From positions 1 through 64,000 of the forward strand of contig NZ_JALBGV010000014.1 of NCBI RefSeq assembly GCF_023006505.1: a stretch of DNA of 64,000 nt. Reading direction: 5' to 3'. Shown in pieces: positions 1-8,473 of the stretch. The stretch comes from Neorhizobium sp. SHOUNA12A (GTDB taxonomy: Bacteria; Pseudomonadota; Alphaproteobacteria; Rhizobiales; Rhizobiaceae). A program made the translations under genes and the position numbers. The notes below the pieces were generated by a model. The model saw only the letters and a program-made list of their open reading frames with translations, had not been told where the DNA came from and did no database searches. Positions within the stretch are counted from its first letter, which is position 1; each line of letters begins with the position of its first letter.

Positions 1-1
1 C

Positions 2-1006
2 GATCCGGCCTGCCCTTCATACGAACCGCCCTACGAACTGTCAGGCCTTGGACCCTTGATGGGGCGCGCGATCAAGTTCGATCCGACCGCCGGTACCGCA
101 TCGCTGATGCTAGACTTCTCTCTGTCGAAGCGCGGCGCGGTCGCAAGACCAAACGGAAGCGCCGCGTCAGCCGACAGTGTGAGAAACAAGACCCAAAAAT
201 TGTCTCTGCGTGGGCTGCTGCATTTCCTCTGGCATGAGAGCGGGCTGACGGAATGGACGTCGCATTGGATAGGCAAGCGGCACTGGTCGCAGGTCTATCA
301 CCATCTGTGCGAAGCCGCCCGGCGGACGGAGGTTCGTGGGCAGGCACTGGCCGACCGGCTGCTCATTCCCGAACCGTTCCGCGCCGGTGACAAGGCGGCG
401 ATCGAACAGCGCCGGGCCCAAAAGCTTGTGGGCCTCTTCCAGGCGGCGGCCGGGGCGAAAAAGCTGATGGTGCTGATTGGGGAGATCAAGGAGTTCGCAG
501 AGGCGCGCAACGGCCGTCAGGTGGTGATCAAACACATGCCGGGCTTCCGGCTCTATCTCGAAGAGCCTGCATGGCGGTCCCTGCAACGGCGGTTCGAAAC
601 GGAGCTGATGCTTTGGCAGAGCACCGAGACATCGCATCTGATGGCGATCATGACGATAGGGGGCACGCCAGCCGGCATTACCACCATCAACGAGATTGCC
701 CTGATGGCTGTTACCGAACAATGGCTGCCGATCGAGAGCGCCTATGAACAGCTGCTTGTCGATCGACTCGGGCGCCTGCGCTCCAAGTCGGTAAAGGGGT
801 TGAGGTTCAATCTCCCGCGCATTCACCCGTTAGCAAATGCGGTCCTACCCGAAGCAATGCCCCTGCCCTGCGCGCTCTATATCGTCCCACCGGATGCCGG
901 TGATGACTTCCAGGCTGCCTTGGGCGAGATGATCGATGCGCGGCCGGATCTTGAATCCTGGATCTGGCGGGTCACCGAGGGTGAGATGCCGCCGCTGCCG
1001 GCCTAG
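2..1006 (+). CDS. DUF1173 family protein, 5' end cut by the window
   Basis: The frame is open from base 2 to a TAG at 1004-1006, giving 334 visible codons, so the start lies to the left of the window. I recognise the protein as DUF1173, an uncharacterised family of about 400 residues on alphaproteobacterial plasmids. Supporting features are the C-terminal stretch around residues 200-335 and the position at the head of a block of plasmid-type DUF genes. The first candidate start inside the window (TTG at 56) sits within conserved-looking sequence and is probably not the real one. No signal peptide or transmembrane helix is visible. Molecular function is unknown. The family assignment is from recall, not a search. 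Confidence 0.7.
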   Translation, partial: DPACPSYEPPYELSGLGPLMGRAIKFDPTAGTASLMLDFSLSKRGAVARPNGSAASADSVRNKTQKLSLRGLLHFLWHESGLTEWTSHWIGKRHWSQVYHHLCEAARRTEVRGQALADRLLIPEPFRAGDKAAIEQRRAQKLVGLFQAAAGAKKLMVLIGEIKEFAEARNGRQVVIKHMPGFRLYLEEPAWRSLQRRFETELMLWQSTETSHLMAIMTIGGTPAGITTINEIALMAVTEQWLPIESAYEQLLVDRLGRLRSKSVKGLRFNLPRIHPLANAVLPEAMPLPCALYIVPPDAGDDFQAALGEMIDARPDLESWIWRVTEGEMPPLPA

Positions 1007-1015
1007 GTCGTCAGC

Positions 1016-1237
1016 CTATTCGTCCTGGGCACCGTCCAGCAACCCGTCATAAACTTCCAGGAGCGCATTGGTGATTGCCTGCCCGAGGCCGCTTCCCGCG
1101 TCACGAAGTTCTCCCTCGGTGCCGTCCCGCGCGGCTTTCGCCAGCTCGAACCGCTGTTCGCCGACGATCTGCTTGGCGGCCTCGATCGCCCATGGGCCGA
1201 AATCTCCACGGCTGTCGATCGTGAGTGCGTCGTCCAT
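1016..1237 (-). CDS. Small acidic hypothetical protein
   Basis: A 73-residue frame starts at ATG 1237, convergent with the DUF1173 gene and 9 bp from its stop. The product is acidic and predicted soluble, with an Ala/Glu-rich helical middle. I do not recognise a family. Just upstream, a different minus-strand frame starts at 1352 with a plausible N-terminus of about 35 residues before turning into low-quality sequence. The two could be pieces of one frameshifted gene, or two small genes. Confidence 0.4.
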   Translation of the reverse strand: MDDALTIDSRGDFGPWAIEAAKQIVGEQRFELAKAARDGTEGELRDAGSGLGQAITNALLEVYDGLLDGAQDE

Positions 1238-1380
1238 TGCCGTCTACCCGTTGATGAAAAGCGACTTCTATCGTGACTCCTCGATGATCGCCAGCATTCA
1301 TCAAAGTCGTGAATCCAAGCGCCTCCATCGATTCAAAACTGTCGTCGGACACGCTGGCGTCTCTTCATCATCGTTTGCCC

Positions 1381-1674
1381 ATGGCGACTTACACCTTCCG
1401 GCTCTATTGCCAGCGCATCGACGCGACGAAAAACATGGCACGCTCTTATGCCCTGTCCATGCAGCCGACCCTGTTCGCAGAGATGGCCGTCGTACGCCGC
1501 TGGGGCCGGATCGGATCGCGCGGCGGCGAAAAGACCGAGGTGTTCGCGACGGAGCGTGAGGCTGCGATGCATTTCCTGGATCTCGCCCGCAGGAAACGCC
1601 AGAAGGGCTATCGACCCGTTGGAAACTGTGGAAATCCGGGGTTGCGGAATACTTCTTCGGCATCGCGTCAATGA
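1381..1674 (+). CDS. WGR domain-containing protein
   Basis: The product has 97 residues from ATG 1381. Residues 3-75 form a WGR-type domain: an N-terminal strand (MATYTFRLY), the central RRWGRIGSRGG motif that names the domain, and a following helix (EREAAMHFLDLARRKRQKGY). WGR domains occur in PARPs, MolR-type regulators and stand-alone plasmid proteins, and bind nucleic acid ends in the eukaryotic examples. Stand-alone copies like this one are common on rhizobial plasmids, with unknown role. The frame is open further upstream to 1309, but the domain begins directly at 1381, so I chose that start. It lies 57 bp before the HU-type gene on the same strand. Confidence 0.75.
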   Translation: MATYTFRLYCQRIDATKNMARSYALSMQPTLFAEMAVVRRWGRIGSRGGEKTEVFATEREAAMHFLDLARRKRQKGYRPVGNCGNPGLRNTSSASRQ

Positions 1675-1730
1675 CAGGCCGACTTCCGCCTGTCAGGGAT
1701 TTCGGATCAACTTCGATGCGGAGAGAAGAA

Positions 1731-2009
1731 ATGACGACCACAAACGAAATCGCCGACAAGATCGCCGGCGAACACAGCGTAACCAAAGCACAGGGCAAGG
1801 CGATTGTCGAAGCGGTGATCGCTTCGATCACCGAAGCAGCTATTGCCGGCAACGAAACGAGCCTTCCGGGGTTCGGCAAGTTTAAAATCAAAAATACGCC
1901 GGAGCGCGAAGCTCGCAATCCAGCAACCGGCGCGACTATCAAGGTGGCAGCTGCTAAAAAGCTAGCCTTCACGCCGGCCAAGGCTCTCAAGGACGCGCTG
2001 AACAAGTGA
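1731..2009 (+). CDS. HU/IHF-family DNA-binding protein
   Basis: A 92-residue protein of the usual HU length. The N-terminal helical part includes EIADKIAGEH and KAIVEAVIASITEA. The beta-arm region has LPGFGKFKIK followed by ERxARNPATG, the family signature around the DNA-intercalating proline, and the C-terminal helix is FTPAKALKDALNK. Such proteins bend and compact DNA and assist recombination and replication. ATG 1731 was chosen because a GAGAGAAGAA ribosome site lies directly upstream, whereas the longer frame to 1671 adds unrelated residues. A strong hairpin terminator follows 19 bp after the stop. This is a plasmid-borne paralogue; no partner genes are apparent. Confidence 0.92.
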   Translation: MTTTNEIADKIAGEHSVTKAQGKAIVEAVIASITEAAIAGNETSLPGFGKFKIKNTPEREARNPATGATIKVAAAKKLAFTPAKALKDALNK

Positions 2010-2028
2010 TCTTGTGAGCAGGCATAAA

Positions 2029-2062
2029 AACAGCCCGGCTTGTGGCCGGGCTGTTTGTTTTT
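2029..2062. terminator. Intrinsic terminator between the HU-type gene and the convergent gene
   Basis: AACAGCCCGGC at 2029-2039 pairs perfectly with GCCGGGCTGTT at 2045-2055 across a 5-nt loop. It is followed by a T-rich run to 2062 on the plus strand and preceded by an A-run at 2026-2030 on the other side. It sits between convergent stops at 2009 and 2076 and can serve both strands. Confidence 0.9.
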
Positions 2063-2075
2063 TGAAATACGCCGC

Positions 2076-2408
2076 TCAGCAGGGAGCAGCATTGTTCAGC
2101 AGATCCTGAACGATCGTTTCACTGACCGGTCGGACTGCTTCACGGCTATGATCGTCCAGCAGCCGGTGAAGAGTGCCAGATGCGAGCGGCACGAAATCAA
2201 AGCCTTGATTGACAGCTGCAGCGCGCAAGGCTGCAAGTGTTTCGAATTCCTGATATTCCGTACCAAGCCAAAGTTCGAGATCCGCGCCATCGGGAGTTGC
2301 GAAAGCCTGAAGGAAGAACGTCTGCAGAGGGCGATCATAGCCGATAGTGGCGTCTGGGTCGACGTGACATGAGGCGATTTTCGTAACGGTGGTGGTATAG
2401 CGGCTCAT
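2076..2408 (-). CDS. Hypothetical plasmid protein, 110 aa
   Basis: The frame runs from ATG 2408 to the stop at 2076. An AAGGATCTCCCC ribosome site is just upstream of ATG 2408, which favours this start over the much longer open frame reaching 3059. The N-terminal third (SRYTTTVTKIASCHVDPDAT) and the middle (LELWLGTEYQEFETLAALRA) suggest a small mixed alpha/beta soluble protein. I do not recognise a named domain. It lies 71 bp downstream of the DUF736 gene on the same strand, so the two may be cotranscribed. Confidence 0.65.
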   Translation of the reverse strand: MSRYTTTVTKIASCHVDPDATIGYDRPLQTFFLQAFATPDGADLELWLGTEYQEFETLAALRAAAVNQGFDFVPLASGTLHRLLDDHSREAVRPVSETIVQDLLNNAAPC

Positions 2409-2479
2409 GGGGAGATCCTTTGTTGCCGGTTGCTGGCTGGGAGAAGAAGCCGGCCCCGCTAGGAGGCCGGCAGTCCCAG

Positions 2480-2803
2480 TCAGGCCGGGCTGTTCCAGAG
2501 GATGACCTTCTTGCCGGGCTCCCCGCCGGGCGCCGGGGCGACGTTGCCGAAGATCACGCCGATCTCGGGCGCTTCCAGTTTCGTGGAGATGTATTCCTCG
2601 CCGGTCTGGCGGGAGATGCGGTTCCATGCGGCGCCGATTTCGAAACCGGTCTTGCGGTGGATGATGCGGTAGTCGGGTGCTTCCTCGCTCGCCTTGTTGG
2701 CGTTCGGGACGATGGCGATCGGGGCGTTGACCCGGATGGTGGCGAAGATGCCTTCGAGTGTGCCGTCGGTCTTTTCGGTGAGGGTTGCGATCGTGGTAGC
2801 CAT
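2480..2803 (-). CDS. DUF736 family protein
   Basis: The 107-residue product matches the DUF736 pattern: MATTIATLTEK at the start, a central segment with the APDYRI and GAAWNR motifs, and the ending GKKVILWNSPA. DUF736 proteins are small, soluble and nearly confined to alphaproteobacterial plasmids and integrative elements, where they sit next to DUF932, ParB-like and strawberry-notch genes as here. Function is unknown. ATG 2803 has a GGAGACAATCCC ribosome site upstream. Confidence 0.88.
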   Translation of the reverse strand: MATTIATLTEKTDGTLEGIFATIRVNAPIAIVPNANKASEEAPDYRIIHRKTGFEIGAAWNRISRQTGEEYISTKLEAPEIGVIFGNVAPAPGGEPGKKVILWNSPA

Positions 2804-3419
2804 GGGATTGTCTCCTTCGTTGCATCGGGACCATTCCCGATGGCGCCCGAAGAAGGGGCCGCGCCGCAGGCGTCACCGCAGCGTAGCGAAGGGAAACCCC
2901 TTGCGGGTTGACGCTGATCGCGGCCGGTCCCTTAGAAAGGCGACAAAAGAACGGGAATGGTCTTTGATTGCGACGTCGGCAGGAGACCTCGCCGTGGCGG
3001 CCGTTTGCTGCCGCGCGGAGTGCCGCGCTCGTGACATGCGTCGGTGGTGTTCGGGTCAAAGGACGCTAGCCGTCAACCAGTCCGACGCGACGCGAGTGAT
3101 CAGCACCGTCCTTATCCATCCTCATCATCGAAGACGGCTTCGGTCGGCATGACACTCGAACTGTCGGCCTTTCCCTGACGCGACTGCAGTTCTGCGGAGC
3201 GAAACCGAGTAACAGACCTGATTTCAAGGGATGTCGCCCCGGAGTGCCGCGACGGTCAGGCATCGAGATCGATCGAGAACCGCCCGCGATGGGCCGGCCA
3301 ATTACGCAATCGTGGCCGCATCAATCAGATAGCGTCAGAGATGCGCCGTGGCGGAGACGACTTCGGGAGGGCGGTGGGAAACAAGACGCGTAAGAAGCGG
3401 CATGAAGCGGCGGCACGCC
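2804..3419. other. Intergenic stretch without a convincing gene
   Basis: About 616 bp lie between the DUF736 start and the end of the toxin pseudogene. Short frames exist on both strands (for example 3066-3263 minus), but they are Arg/Pro/Ser-rich as expected for shadow frames in GC-rich DNA and lack ribosome sites. The DUF736 promoter must lie at its left end. No tRNA, IS end or clear repeat was seen. Confidence 0.5.
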
Positions 3420-3835
3420 TTAGTCGAGGCGGCTGACCCGGCCGGTTCGGCCGCGCGCCTCGGCAAACAGTCTGGCGATCTTCACCATGAAGGGTTTGCT
3501 GAAGCGGCCGAGGATGTCCTGATCGGGCTCAATGTACCAGGAGCGTTCGAGGATATCGTAATTGTATTCGTCGACCATGATCCAGCACTGCTTTAGATCA
3601 CTTAAGCCCGCACGCTTGCGCTCGATCTCCGGGATCTCCAGAGCGATGCGAGCCGTCTGTGGCTGCGTGGCGATGGCGAGAAGCGCGAGATGGGTATTCC
3701 ATCGGTTGCACTTCGGATAGCGATGACAACGCAGACGGGGCGCTGTTTGCGGCCCTCGGTTTCGCCGCGCTGCTGCTGCCAGGCCCACAGGTACGGATAG
3801 GAGATGACCTCGCCGGGGCGGAATTCACGGCTCAT
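3420..3835 (-). pseudogene. PemK/MazF-like toxin gene with a single frameshift
   Basis: Two minus-strand frames complete each other. Residues from ATG 3835 (SREFRPGEVISYPYLWAWQQ, then KQRPVCVVIAI) give the N-terminal beta-barrel start of a PemK/MazF-type endoribonuclease. From about 3697 the coherent sequence continues in the other frame (THLALLAIATQP, IERKRAGLSDLKQCWIMVDE) to the stop at 3420. Restoring one base in the GATGGAATACCCATC region (minus-strand sense) would rejoin them into a protein of about 138 residues. The start overlaps the antitoxin stop by 11 bp, the normal arrangement of such pairs. A sequencing error is the alternative to a real mutation. Family assignment is by pattern and context. 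Confidence 0.7.
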
Positions 3836-4085
3836 CGTCGTAGCCTTCGCCGCGTGCTAGCCGATCGAGCGCCTCGTCGAACAGTTCCGCATGCTCGGCG
3901 GGCATTTCCGAGATATGAAAGGCGCGGCGCGGGTCGCCACCGCTGCGCATGCGCTCATAGTGCTCGTAGCTCATCAGCACGAAACGCGGCTTCTTGTGCC
4001 GGGTGAGCATGACCGGCTCGCGGCTCGCCGCATCGGTGATATCGCCGATCTGCTTGTTGAGGTCGCCTGTCGTGAACTGCTTCAT
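3825..4085 (-). CDS. Phd/YefM-type antitoxin
   Basis: An 86-residue protein from ATG 4085. The N-terminus (MKQFTTGDLNKQIGDITDAA) and the next segment (PVMLTRHKKPRFVLMSYEHYERM) form the classic Phd/YefM DNA-binding fold, in which HKKPRFVLMS is the family signature. The acidic C-terminal tail (residues 60-86) would wrap the toxin. The frame is open to 4148 through a run of in-frame ATG codons every nine bases, but the family N-terminus begins at 4085. The gene lies upstream of, and overlaps, the frameshifted toxin. Antitoxins of this type repress their own promoter together with the toxin. This copy appears intact although its toxin is broken. Confidence 0.85.
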   Translation of the reverse strand: MKQFTTGDLNKQIGDITDAASREPVMLTRHKKPRFVLMSYEHYERMRSGGDPRRAFHISEMPAEHAELFDEALDRLARGEGYDDEP

Positions 4086-4107
4086 CGCAAAGATCTCCAC
4101 TTCGATT

Positions 4108-4148
4108 CCCATATACTCCATTTTTCCCATATTTTCCATCTTTTCCAT
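4108..4148 (-). repeat. Five 9-bp units upstream of the antitoxin, each beginning ATGG
   Basis: On the minus strand ATGG recurs five times with an exact 9-bp period (plus-strand CCAT at 4109, 4118, 4127, 4136 and 4145); the spacer bases are A/G-rich. The array lies 23-63 bp upstream of ATG 4085. Because 9 is a multiple of three, the units are also in-frame start codons of an N-terminal extension of the antitoxin. It could be an operator array for the antitoxin or a slippage-prone leader; the sequence alone does not decide. Confidence 0.6.
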
Positions 4149-4156
4149 GTATCCGG

Positions 4157-4182
4157 GGAGACGGCGCTTACGCGCCGTCTCC
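4157..4182. terminator. Strong hairpin at the end of the DUF2493 gene
   Basis: GGAGACGGCGC (4157-4167) and GCGCCGTCTCC (4172-4182) form a perfect 11-bp stem with a 4-nt loop. The loop contains the DUF2493 stop codon (4168-4170). No U-run follows on the minus strand, so termination is uncertain; it may instead stabilise the message end. Confidence 0.45.
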
Positions 4183-5109
4183 TGAAGCCTGCCAGACCGG
4201 AATGCCGAGCCGGCGTGCCTTGTCGGCGAGATTGCCGGTGATGCCGTTTCCGGGAAAGACGATCAATCCGACGGGCATGACCGAAAGCATCTCGTCATTG
4301 CGCCGGAACGGCGCAGCCTTGGCATGCCTGGTCCAGTTGGGCTTGAAAGTGATCTGCGTCACCTTGCGGGCTTCAGCCCAGCAGGCGGCGATACGTTCGG
4401 CGCCTTTTGGCGAGCCGCCATGCAACAGGACCATGTCGGGATGTTTCGCATGCGCCTGATCGAGCTTCGCCCAGATCCGCTCATGATCGTTATAGTCCAT
4501 GCCGCCAGAGAACGCGATCTTGGTGCCGGCGGGGATCAACACCTCGGTCTCGGCGCGACGGCGAGCCGAAAGGAAATCTCTGGAGTCGATCATCGCCGCG
4601 GTCATATGGGCGTGATTGACCTTGGAGCCGGTGCGCGGTCGCCAGGACGATCCGGTCTGCGCCTCGAACAGGTCGGCGGAAAAATCGCGCATGAACTCGA
4701 AGGCATTGCGGCGTTCCAACAGCGTGATGCCCTCGGCGATCAGACGCTCGAGCTCGACACTTTTCACCTCGGAGCCGTCCTGTTCGCGCTGTCCGGTGCG
4801 CTGCGCCTCCTCGTTTCGGTCGAGCTCGCGCTGGATGCGCTCGCCGGCGCGATGGAAGAGATTGGGGATCGACCAGAACAGATCTTCGAGATCGGGCTCC
4901 AGCCGGGTATCGCCGAGCATCTCGGCGAGGGCGTCGAAGACGGCGGTGAGCGAAGCCTGGACGATCGGCTCTTCGGGCAATGGCCGCGGGTCGGGCTCGC
5001 CCTGGAAGGGACGATAGCCGAAGACCTGCATTTCGTAGATGAAGCGGTCTGTCGGGGAGGAAGCGTGGTTGGGCTCGAAGCCGGCGTCGGCGGAAAGGAT
5101 CAGGTCCAT
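4168..5109 (-). CDS. DUF2493 domain-containing (SLOG-like) protein
   Basis: The product has 313 residues from ATG 5109. The C-terminal 130 residues are a DUF2493 domain of the SLOG (nucleotide-derivative-binding Rossmann) superfamily: KIAFSGGMDYNDHERIWAKL, then MVLLHGGSPKGAERIAACWA, then VGLIVFPGNGITGNLADKA. The N-terminal 170 residues are acidic and helical, with a charged stretch near residues 95-125. SLOG proteins bind nucleotide ligands and are linked to signalling or conflict systems; the plasmid version has no known substrate. A longer frame to 5268 exists, but residues before 5109 are unlike a protein. It is a member of the conserved rhizobial plasmid block. Confidence 0.82.
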   Translation of the reverse strand: MDLILSADAGFEPNHASSPTDRFIYEMQVFGYRPFQGEPDPRPLPEEPIVQASLTAVFDALAEMLGDTRLEPDLEDLFWSIPNLFHRAGERIQRELDRNEEAQRTGQREQDGSEVKSVELERLIAEGITLLERRNAFEFMRDFSADLFEAQTGSSWRPRTGSKVNHAHMTAAMIDSRDFLSARRRAETEVLIPAGTKIAFSGGMDYNDHERIWAKLDQAHAKHPDMVLLHGGSPKGAERIAACWAEARKVTQITFKPNWTRHAKAAPFRRNDEMLSVMPVGLIVFPGNGITGNLADKARRLGIPVWQASGDGA

Positions 5110-5264
5110 GGTGGTCTCCGTTCGGTGGGCCGCGCCTCTCGCGGCCTGACGGCGAACCCGGTCACGCGGGCCGAGGCCGGAACCGCGAGTGAAGCGCAGC
5201 GGCCCAGCGAAGCGCCGGGCGGGGACAAGAGGGTTTCTTGATCCGCGAGGAATGACGGGCCATC

Positions 5265-5309
5265 GCATCGGCGCGAAAAGTGGGAACCGGTTTTCGGAAG
5301 AGCCGATGC
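5265..5309. repeat. Rhizobial intergenic palindromic repeat
   Basis: GCATCGGC (5265-5272) and GCCGATGC (5302-5309) flank the segment GCGAAAAGTGGGAACCGG. I recognise that segment as a short dispersed intergenic repeat found in many copies in Rhizobium and relatives. It lies in the 372-bp gap between the DUF2493 and Toprim genes. The rest of that gap (5110-5481) holds no convincing gene. Only one copy was noticed in this window. Confidence 0.6.
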
Positions 5310-5481
5310 GCGAAAATGGACCGGCAGGGGAAGAAACCGACTGACCCGTTGAAGGCCCGCACGCCCGCGTGGTAAGGGTCGCCTCTCGGCAGGCCCGCGG
5401 GCGCGCCCATCCGGAATGAGGCCAATGGACGCCCTTCGCCAGTGCCGCCGCTAGCCCCTCCCCCAGCCTTTTCGCCCAGCT

Positions 5482-6531
5482 TCAGGCGGGGAGGAAGGTC
5501 ATCGTGTGTTCGGGGATGAGTTGAGCCCTGAGGCTTGCGGTCAGCCGGTCGGGACCCAGCCAGCGCAGATCCTCGTTGAAGTCGCCGAGCTCCGGCGACA
5601 GCACCAGCGGCAGGATTCCGTGCGCCTGCGCCCGTCGGCTCAGTCCCTCGATCCCATGCCGGCCGGCGGCATCCGCGTCGGCGGCGATGTAGAGGCGCCG
5701 GCATCCGGGCGGGAAGTTGAAGGCCGCGAGGTGATTGGCCGTCAGGGCCGCGACCATCGGCATGCCGGGCATCACGTGCGAGAGCGACAGCATGGTTTCA
5801 AGGCCCTCGCCCGCCGCCATGAGAGGAACGGGTTCATCGACAGGAAAGCGCAATCGCACACCATTGCCGAGCAGCCCACCAAGCGCGCGGCGGGGATCGT
5901 CCACCTTGGCCTTGCCGACGCCGCCCGGGTCGAGCCCTGTGGATAGATACGTGCGGTGGACGCCGGTGATCGCACCGGCGTGATCGGTCACAGCTGCGAC
6001 CAGGGCCGGATAGCTGGACGTCCGGCCGGTGGCCAGATCCCGGTAGTAGCAGGACGGATGGAAGCGCAACGCTGCGTGGATCGATGCCCTCAGGATGCCG
6101 CGCTCACGCAGATAGACGTCGGCAAGCGTGCCCGCCAGCGGCTGGCTCATCCGAAATAGACGCCGTGCACGCTCAGCCGCGGGCCTCTCGACCGGTGCAG
6201 CGTCGCTGGCGTCACTACGACGGAACGACATCGGTTCTGGTTGGGGCAGGCTGAGAAAGTAGCGCGCCTCCTCGGCAACGTCACGGAAATCCACAAGACC
6301 ACAGCTCTCACGAACGAGATCGAGCAGATCACCGAACTGACCGGTCGCCGCATCTGTCCATCGGCCGGCACGTGGGCCGGTCAGATGCACATAGAGAGAC
6401 CGGCCCTTACGATTGGCGACGTCGCCGACGAGCCAGTAGTTGCCGGCCCGGCGGCCGGCGGAGAGATAGTGGCGGCAGAACGCCTCCGCGTCTTGCGCGA
6501 GACGGTCCGCCAGATCGGAGGCGGAGAGCAT
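5482..6531 (-). CDS. Toprim domain-containing primase-like protein
   Basis: A 349-residue protein. The N-terminal half has the plasmid primase/helicase-like region (GNYWLVGDVANRKGRSLYVHL, then GRWTDAATGQFGDLLDLVRE, and a DUF7146-type segment around residues 130-200). The C-terminal part has a Toprim fold: the acidic motif AAGEGLETMLSLSH near residues 238-252 and the DAD motif in LYIAADADAAGRHG near 285. Toprim domains coordinate metal for primer synthesis or DNA cleavage. Its start lies 12 bp after the stop of the helicase gene, so the two were cotranscribed before the RIT insertion. Probable role: plasmid DNA processing in a recipient cell (inference). Confidence 0.82.
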   Translation of the reverse strand: MLSASDLADRLAQDAEAFCRHYLSAGRRAGNYWLVGDVANRKGRSLYVHLTGPRAGRWTDAATGQFGDLLDLVRESCGLVDFRDVAEEARYFLSLPQPEPMSFRRSDASDAAPVERPAAERARRLFRMSQPLAGTLADVYLRERGILRASIHAALRFHPSCYYRDLATGRTSSYPALVAAVTDHAGAITGVHRTYLSTGLDPGGVGKAKVDDPRRALGGLLGNGVRLRFPVDEPVPLMAAGEGLETMLSLSHVMPGMPMVAALTANHLAAFNFPPGCRRLYIAADADAAGRHGIEGLSRRAQAHGILPLVLSPELGDFNEDLRWLGPDRLTASLRAQLIPEHTMTFLPA

Positions 6532-6543
6532 GGCAGACCTCCG

Positions 6544-8412
6544 TCACGACCGGCGCGCGGTATCGACAAGGCGATGACGCTGCATCAACTGCGTGAGGAT
6601 TACCGGACCCTCGTCGGTCGTCGGCACGAAGAAACGCAGCTTCCAATTGATCATCTCGGAGAACAGGCCGATCGACCGCAGCCAGTCGCGCATGCCATCC
6701 GTGAAGCCGGCAAGTTCGATGCGGTACTCGCTCATCACCCGCACCCGGCGGAGCGTCATATCGCCGGCAAGGCCGACGATCGAGGACCCGTCGACTAGCG
6801 ACGCCCAGACCTGTTCCGGCGCGATCAGCGTATTCTGCCCGATTCCGAAGTTGCGGCAAAGGCCGGCAAGCCGGTCCGGTGCAATGACACGTCCGATGAT
6901 TCGCTCACCGTCGCCCATCTGGAGACGCCGCACCCGGCAAAAATCGTGCGGCAGCAACCTCCAGATCGGCAGCAGCAGTCCGCTGACGATGTGCATCACC
7001 GACGTCGAAAATTCCGGCAAACCAGCGACTTCGGCATGCCAGGCAAGGGCGAAGACCTGTTGGTCGACCTCCTGCCAGTTCGTTTCCTGGAGCTGGCGGA
7101 CCTCGAAACGGAGCTCGTCCATCGGCCGGATCAGCGACACGCCCGGTTGGACGGAGCCATCCTCGAGTATGATCGAGCGGGTCGGCACCATCACCGCCGG
7201 CCGGCCCGACTTTCCGTTCATCATCAGCTTCGCCCGCGGCTCCCGTCTGACGAGAGCCTGCGCGTCATGGAACAACATCGGTGCGTTGCGATCTCTGCGT
7301 TCTATGGTCAGCAGGTGCGACTGCGCGCCGGTGACCGGATGTGTATAGATCAGCCGGCGGTCGGTGACCGTCATGCTCTCGGCGGTGATCGTCTCCAATC
7401 CCTTGTCGTAGATTCCAGCGGCGATCGCTCCTTCGACGCGTGCCGCAAGCAGCTGCTCGAAGGCTTCGAACAGCACGTTCTGCATCGCGATGGTGAGCGC
7501 CAGCATGCGATTGAGGAAGGTCTGGATCGGAGGGAGCTCGTCCTTGAGCCCACCCTCGTCCGATGTCAACGACAGGCCCGTGATGCTCTCAAACCTATCG
7601 AGCGAGCAGCCCTCGATCTTGCCGGCGTGAAGCAGGCCGTAGAACTGCCTGAGTGCATCGCGAGCATACTGGGATTCGAGATTATCCTCGCTGCGGAACA
7701 TGCCCTGCCCGCCGGTCTGGCGCTGGCCGCGGGTGATGGCGCCCAGGGTGTCGAGGCGGCGGGCGATGGTCGAGAGGAATCGCCGTTCCGCCTTGACGTT
7801 CGTTGCGATCATCCGGAAGCGCGGCGGCTGTTTCTGGTTGGTGCGATGGCTGCGACCGAGGCCTTGGATCGCGACGTCGGCGCGCCATCCCGCTTCCAGA
7901 AGATTATGCAGGCGCAGGCGCTGGTTCCGTGCGGCGAGATCCGCGTGATAGGATCTCCCGGTTCCACCGGCATCGCTGAAGACGAGAATGGCTTTCTCGT
8001 CATCCATGAAGGCACGCGCTTCGTCGAGATTGGCGCTGCCCGGCCGGCTCTCCACCCCATAGCGGGCGATCGTGCTGCCGTCGTCGCGGCGAACGATGCG
8101 GCGCGAGCGGCCGGTGATTTCGGCAACGCGCTCGGTTCCGAAGTGCTGGACGATCTGGTCGAGCGCCGTCGGGATGGCCGGCAGGCTGCCGAGTGTTTCG
8201 AGCAGTTCGTCGCGACGCCGTTCGGCCTCCCGGCAGATGACAGGGTTGCCATCCACGTCATGGACCGGCCGGGAACTGAGATTGCCCTCGGCGTCGGAGA
8301 ATTCCTCGAAGAGCTGCACCGGGAAGGAGTGCATGAGGTAGTCTATGACATAATATGCCGCGTCCGCGTTATGCAGAGCACGGCGGGTCAACTCTTTGAT
8401 CTGCTTTTTCAT
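6544..8412 (-). pseudogene. Strawberry-notch-type helicase, distal part, interrupted by the RIT element
   Basis: This 622-codon frame is the C-terminal part of the gene whose first part lies at 12090-14708. Codons after the first 22 (native from 8346 down) include AILVFSDAGGTGRSYHAD, then AIQGLGRSHRTNQKQPPRF, the helicase motif V/VI region of strawberry-notch-type superfamily II helicases, then a long C-terminal domain. The first 22 residues (MKKQIKELTRRALHNADAAY and two more) are encoded by the left terminal repeat of the RIT element, including the ATG and an upstream GGAGATCAG ribosome site. The fragment could therefore still be translated, without its ATP-binding half. Confidence 0.88.
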
Positions 8413-8438
8413 TTCTGATCTCCACTTGGCATAATCAT
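8347..8438 (+). repeat. Left terminal inverted repeat of the RIT element
   Basis: The 92-bp segment is the reverse complement of 11977-12069 except for one inserted base in the right copy (ATTTCTGATC here against ATTTCCTGATC in the same sense). On the minus strand it carries a ribosome site and a 22-codon frame that runs out of the element into the host gene. Confidence 0.93.
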
Positions 8439-8473
8439 GATGCCTCTGCTCTCAACAGCAGAAGGACACCCTC

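Noticed and set aside
3066..3263. Small minus-strand ORF of 65 codons
   Set aside because: Arg/Ser/Pro-rich composition and no ribosome site.
5162..5704. Minus-strand ORF of 180 codons between the DUF2493 and Toprim genes
   Set aside because: Arg/Pro/Ala-rich, overlaps the Toprim gene end and spans the intergenic repeat.
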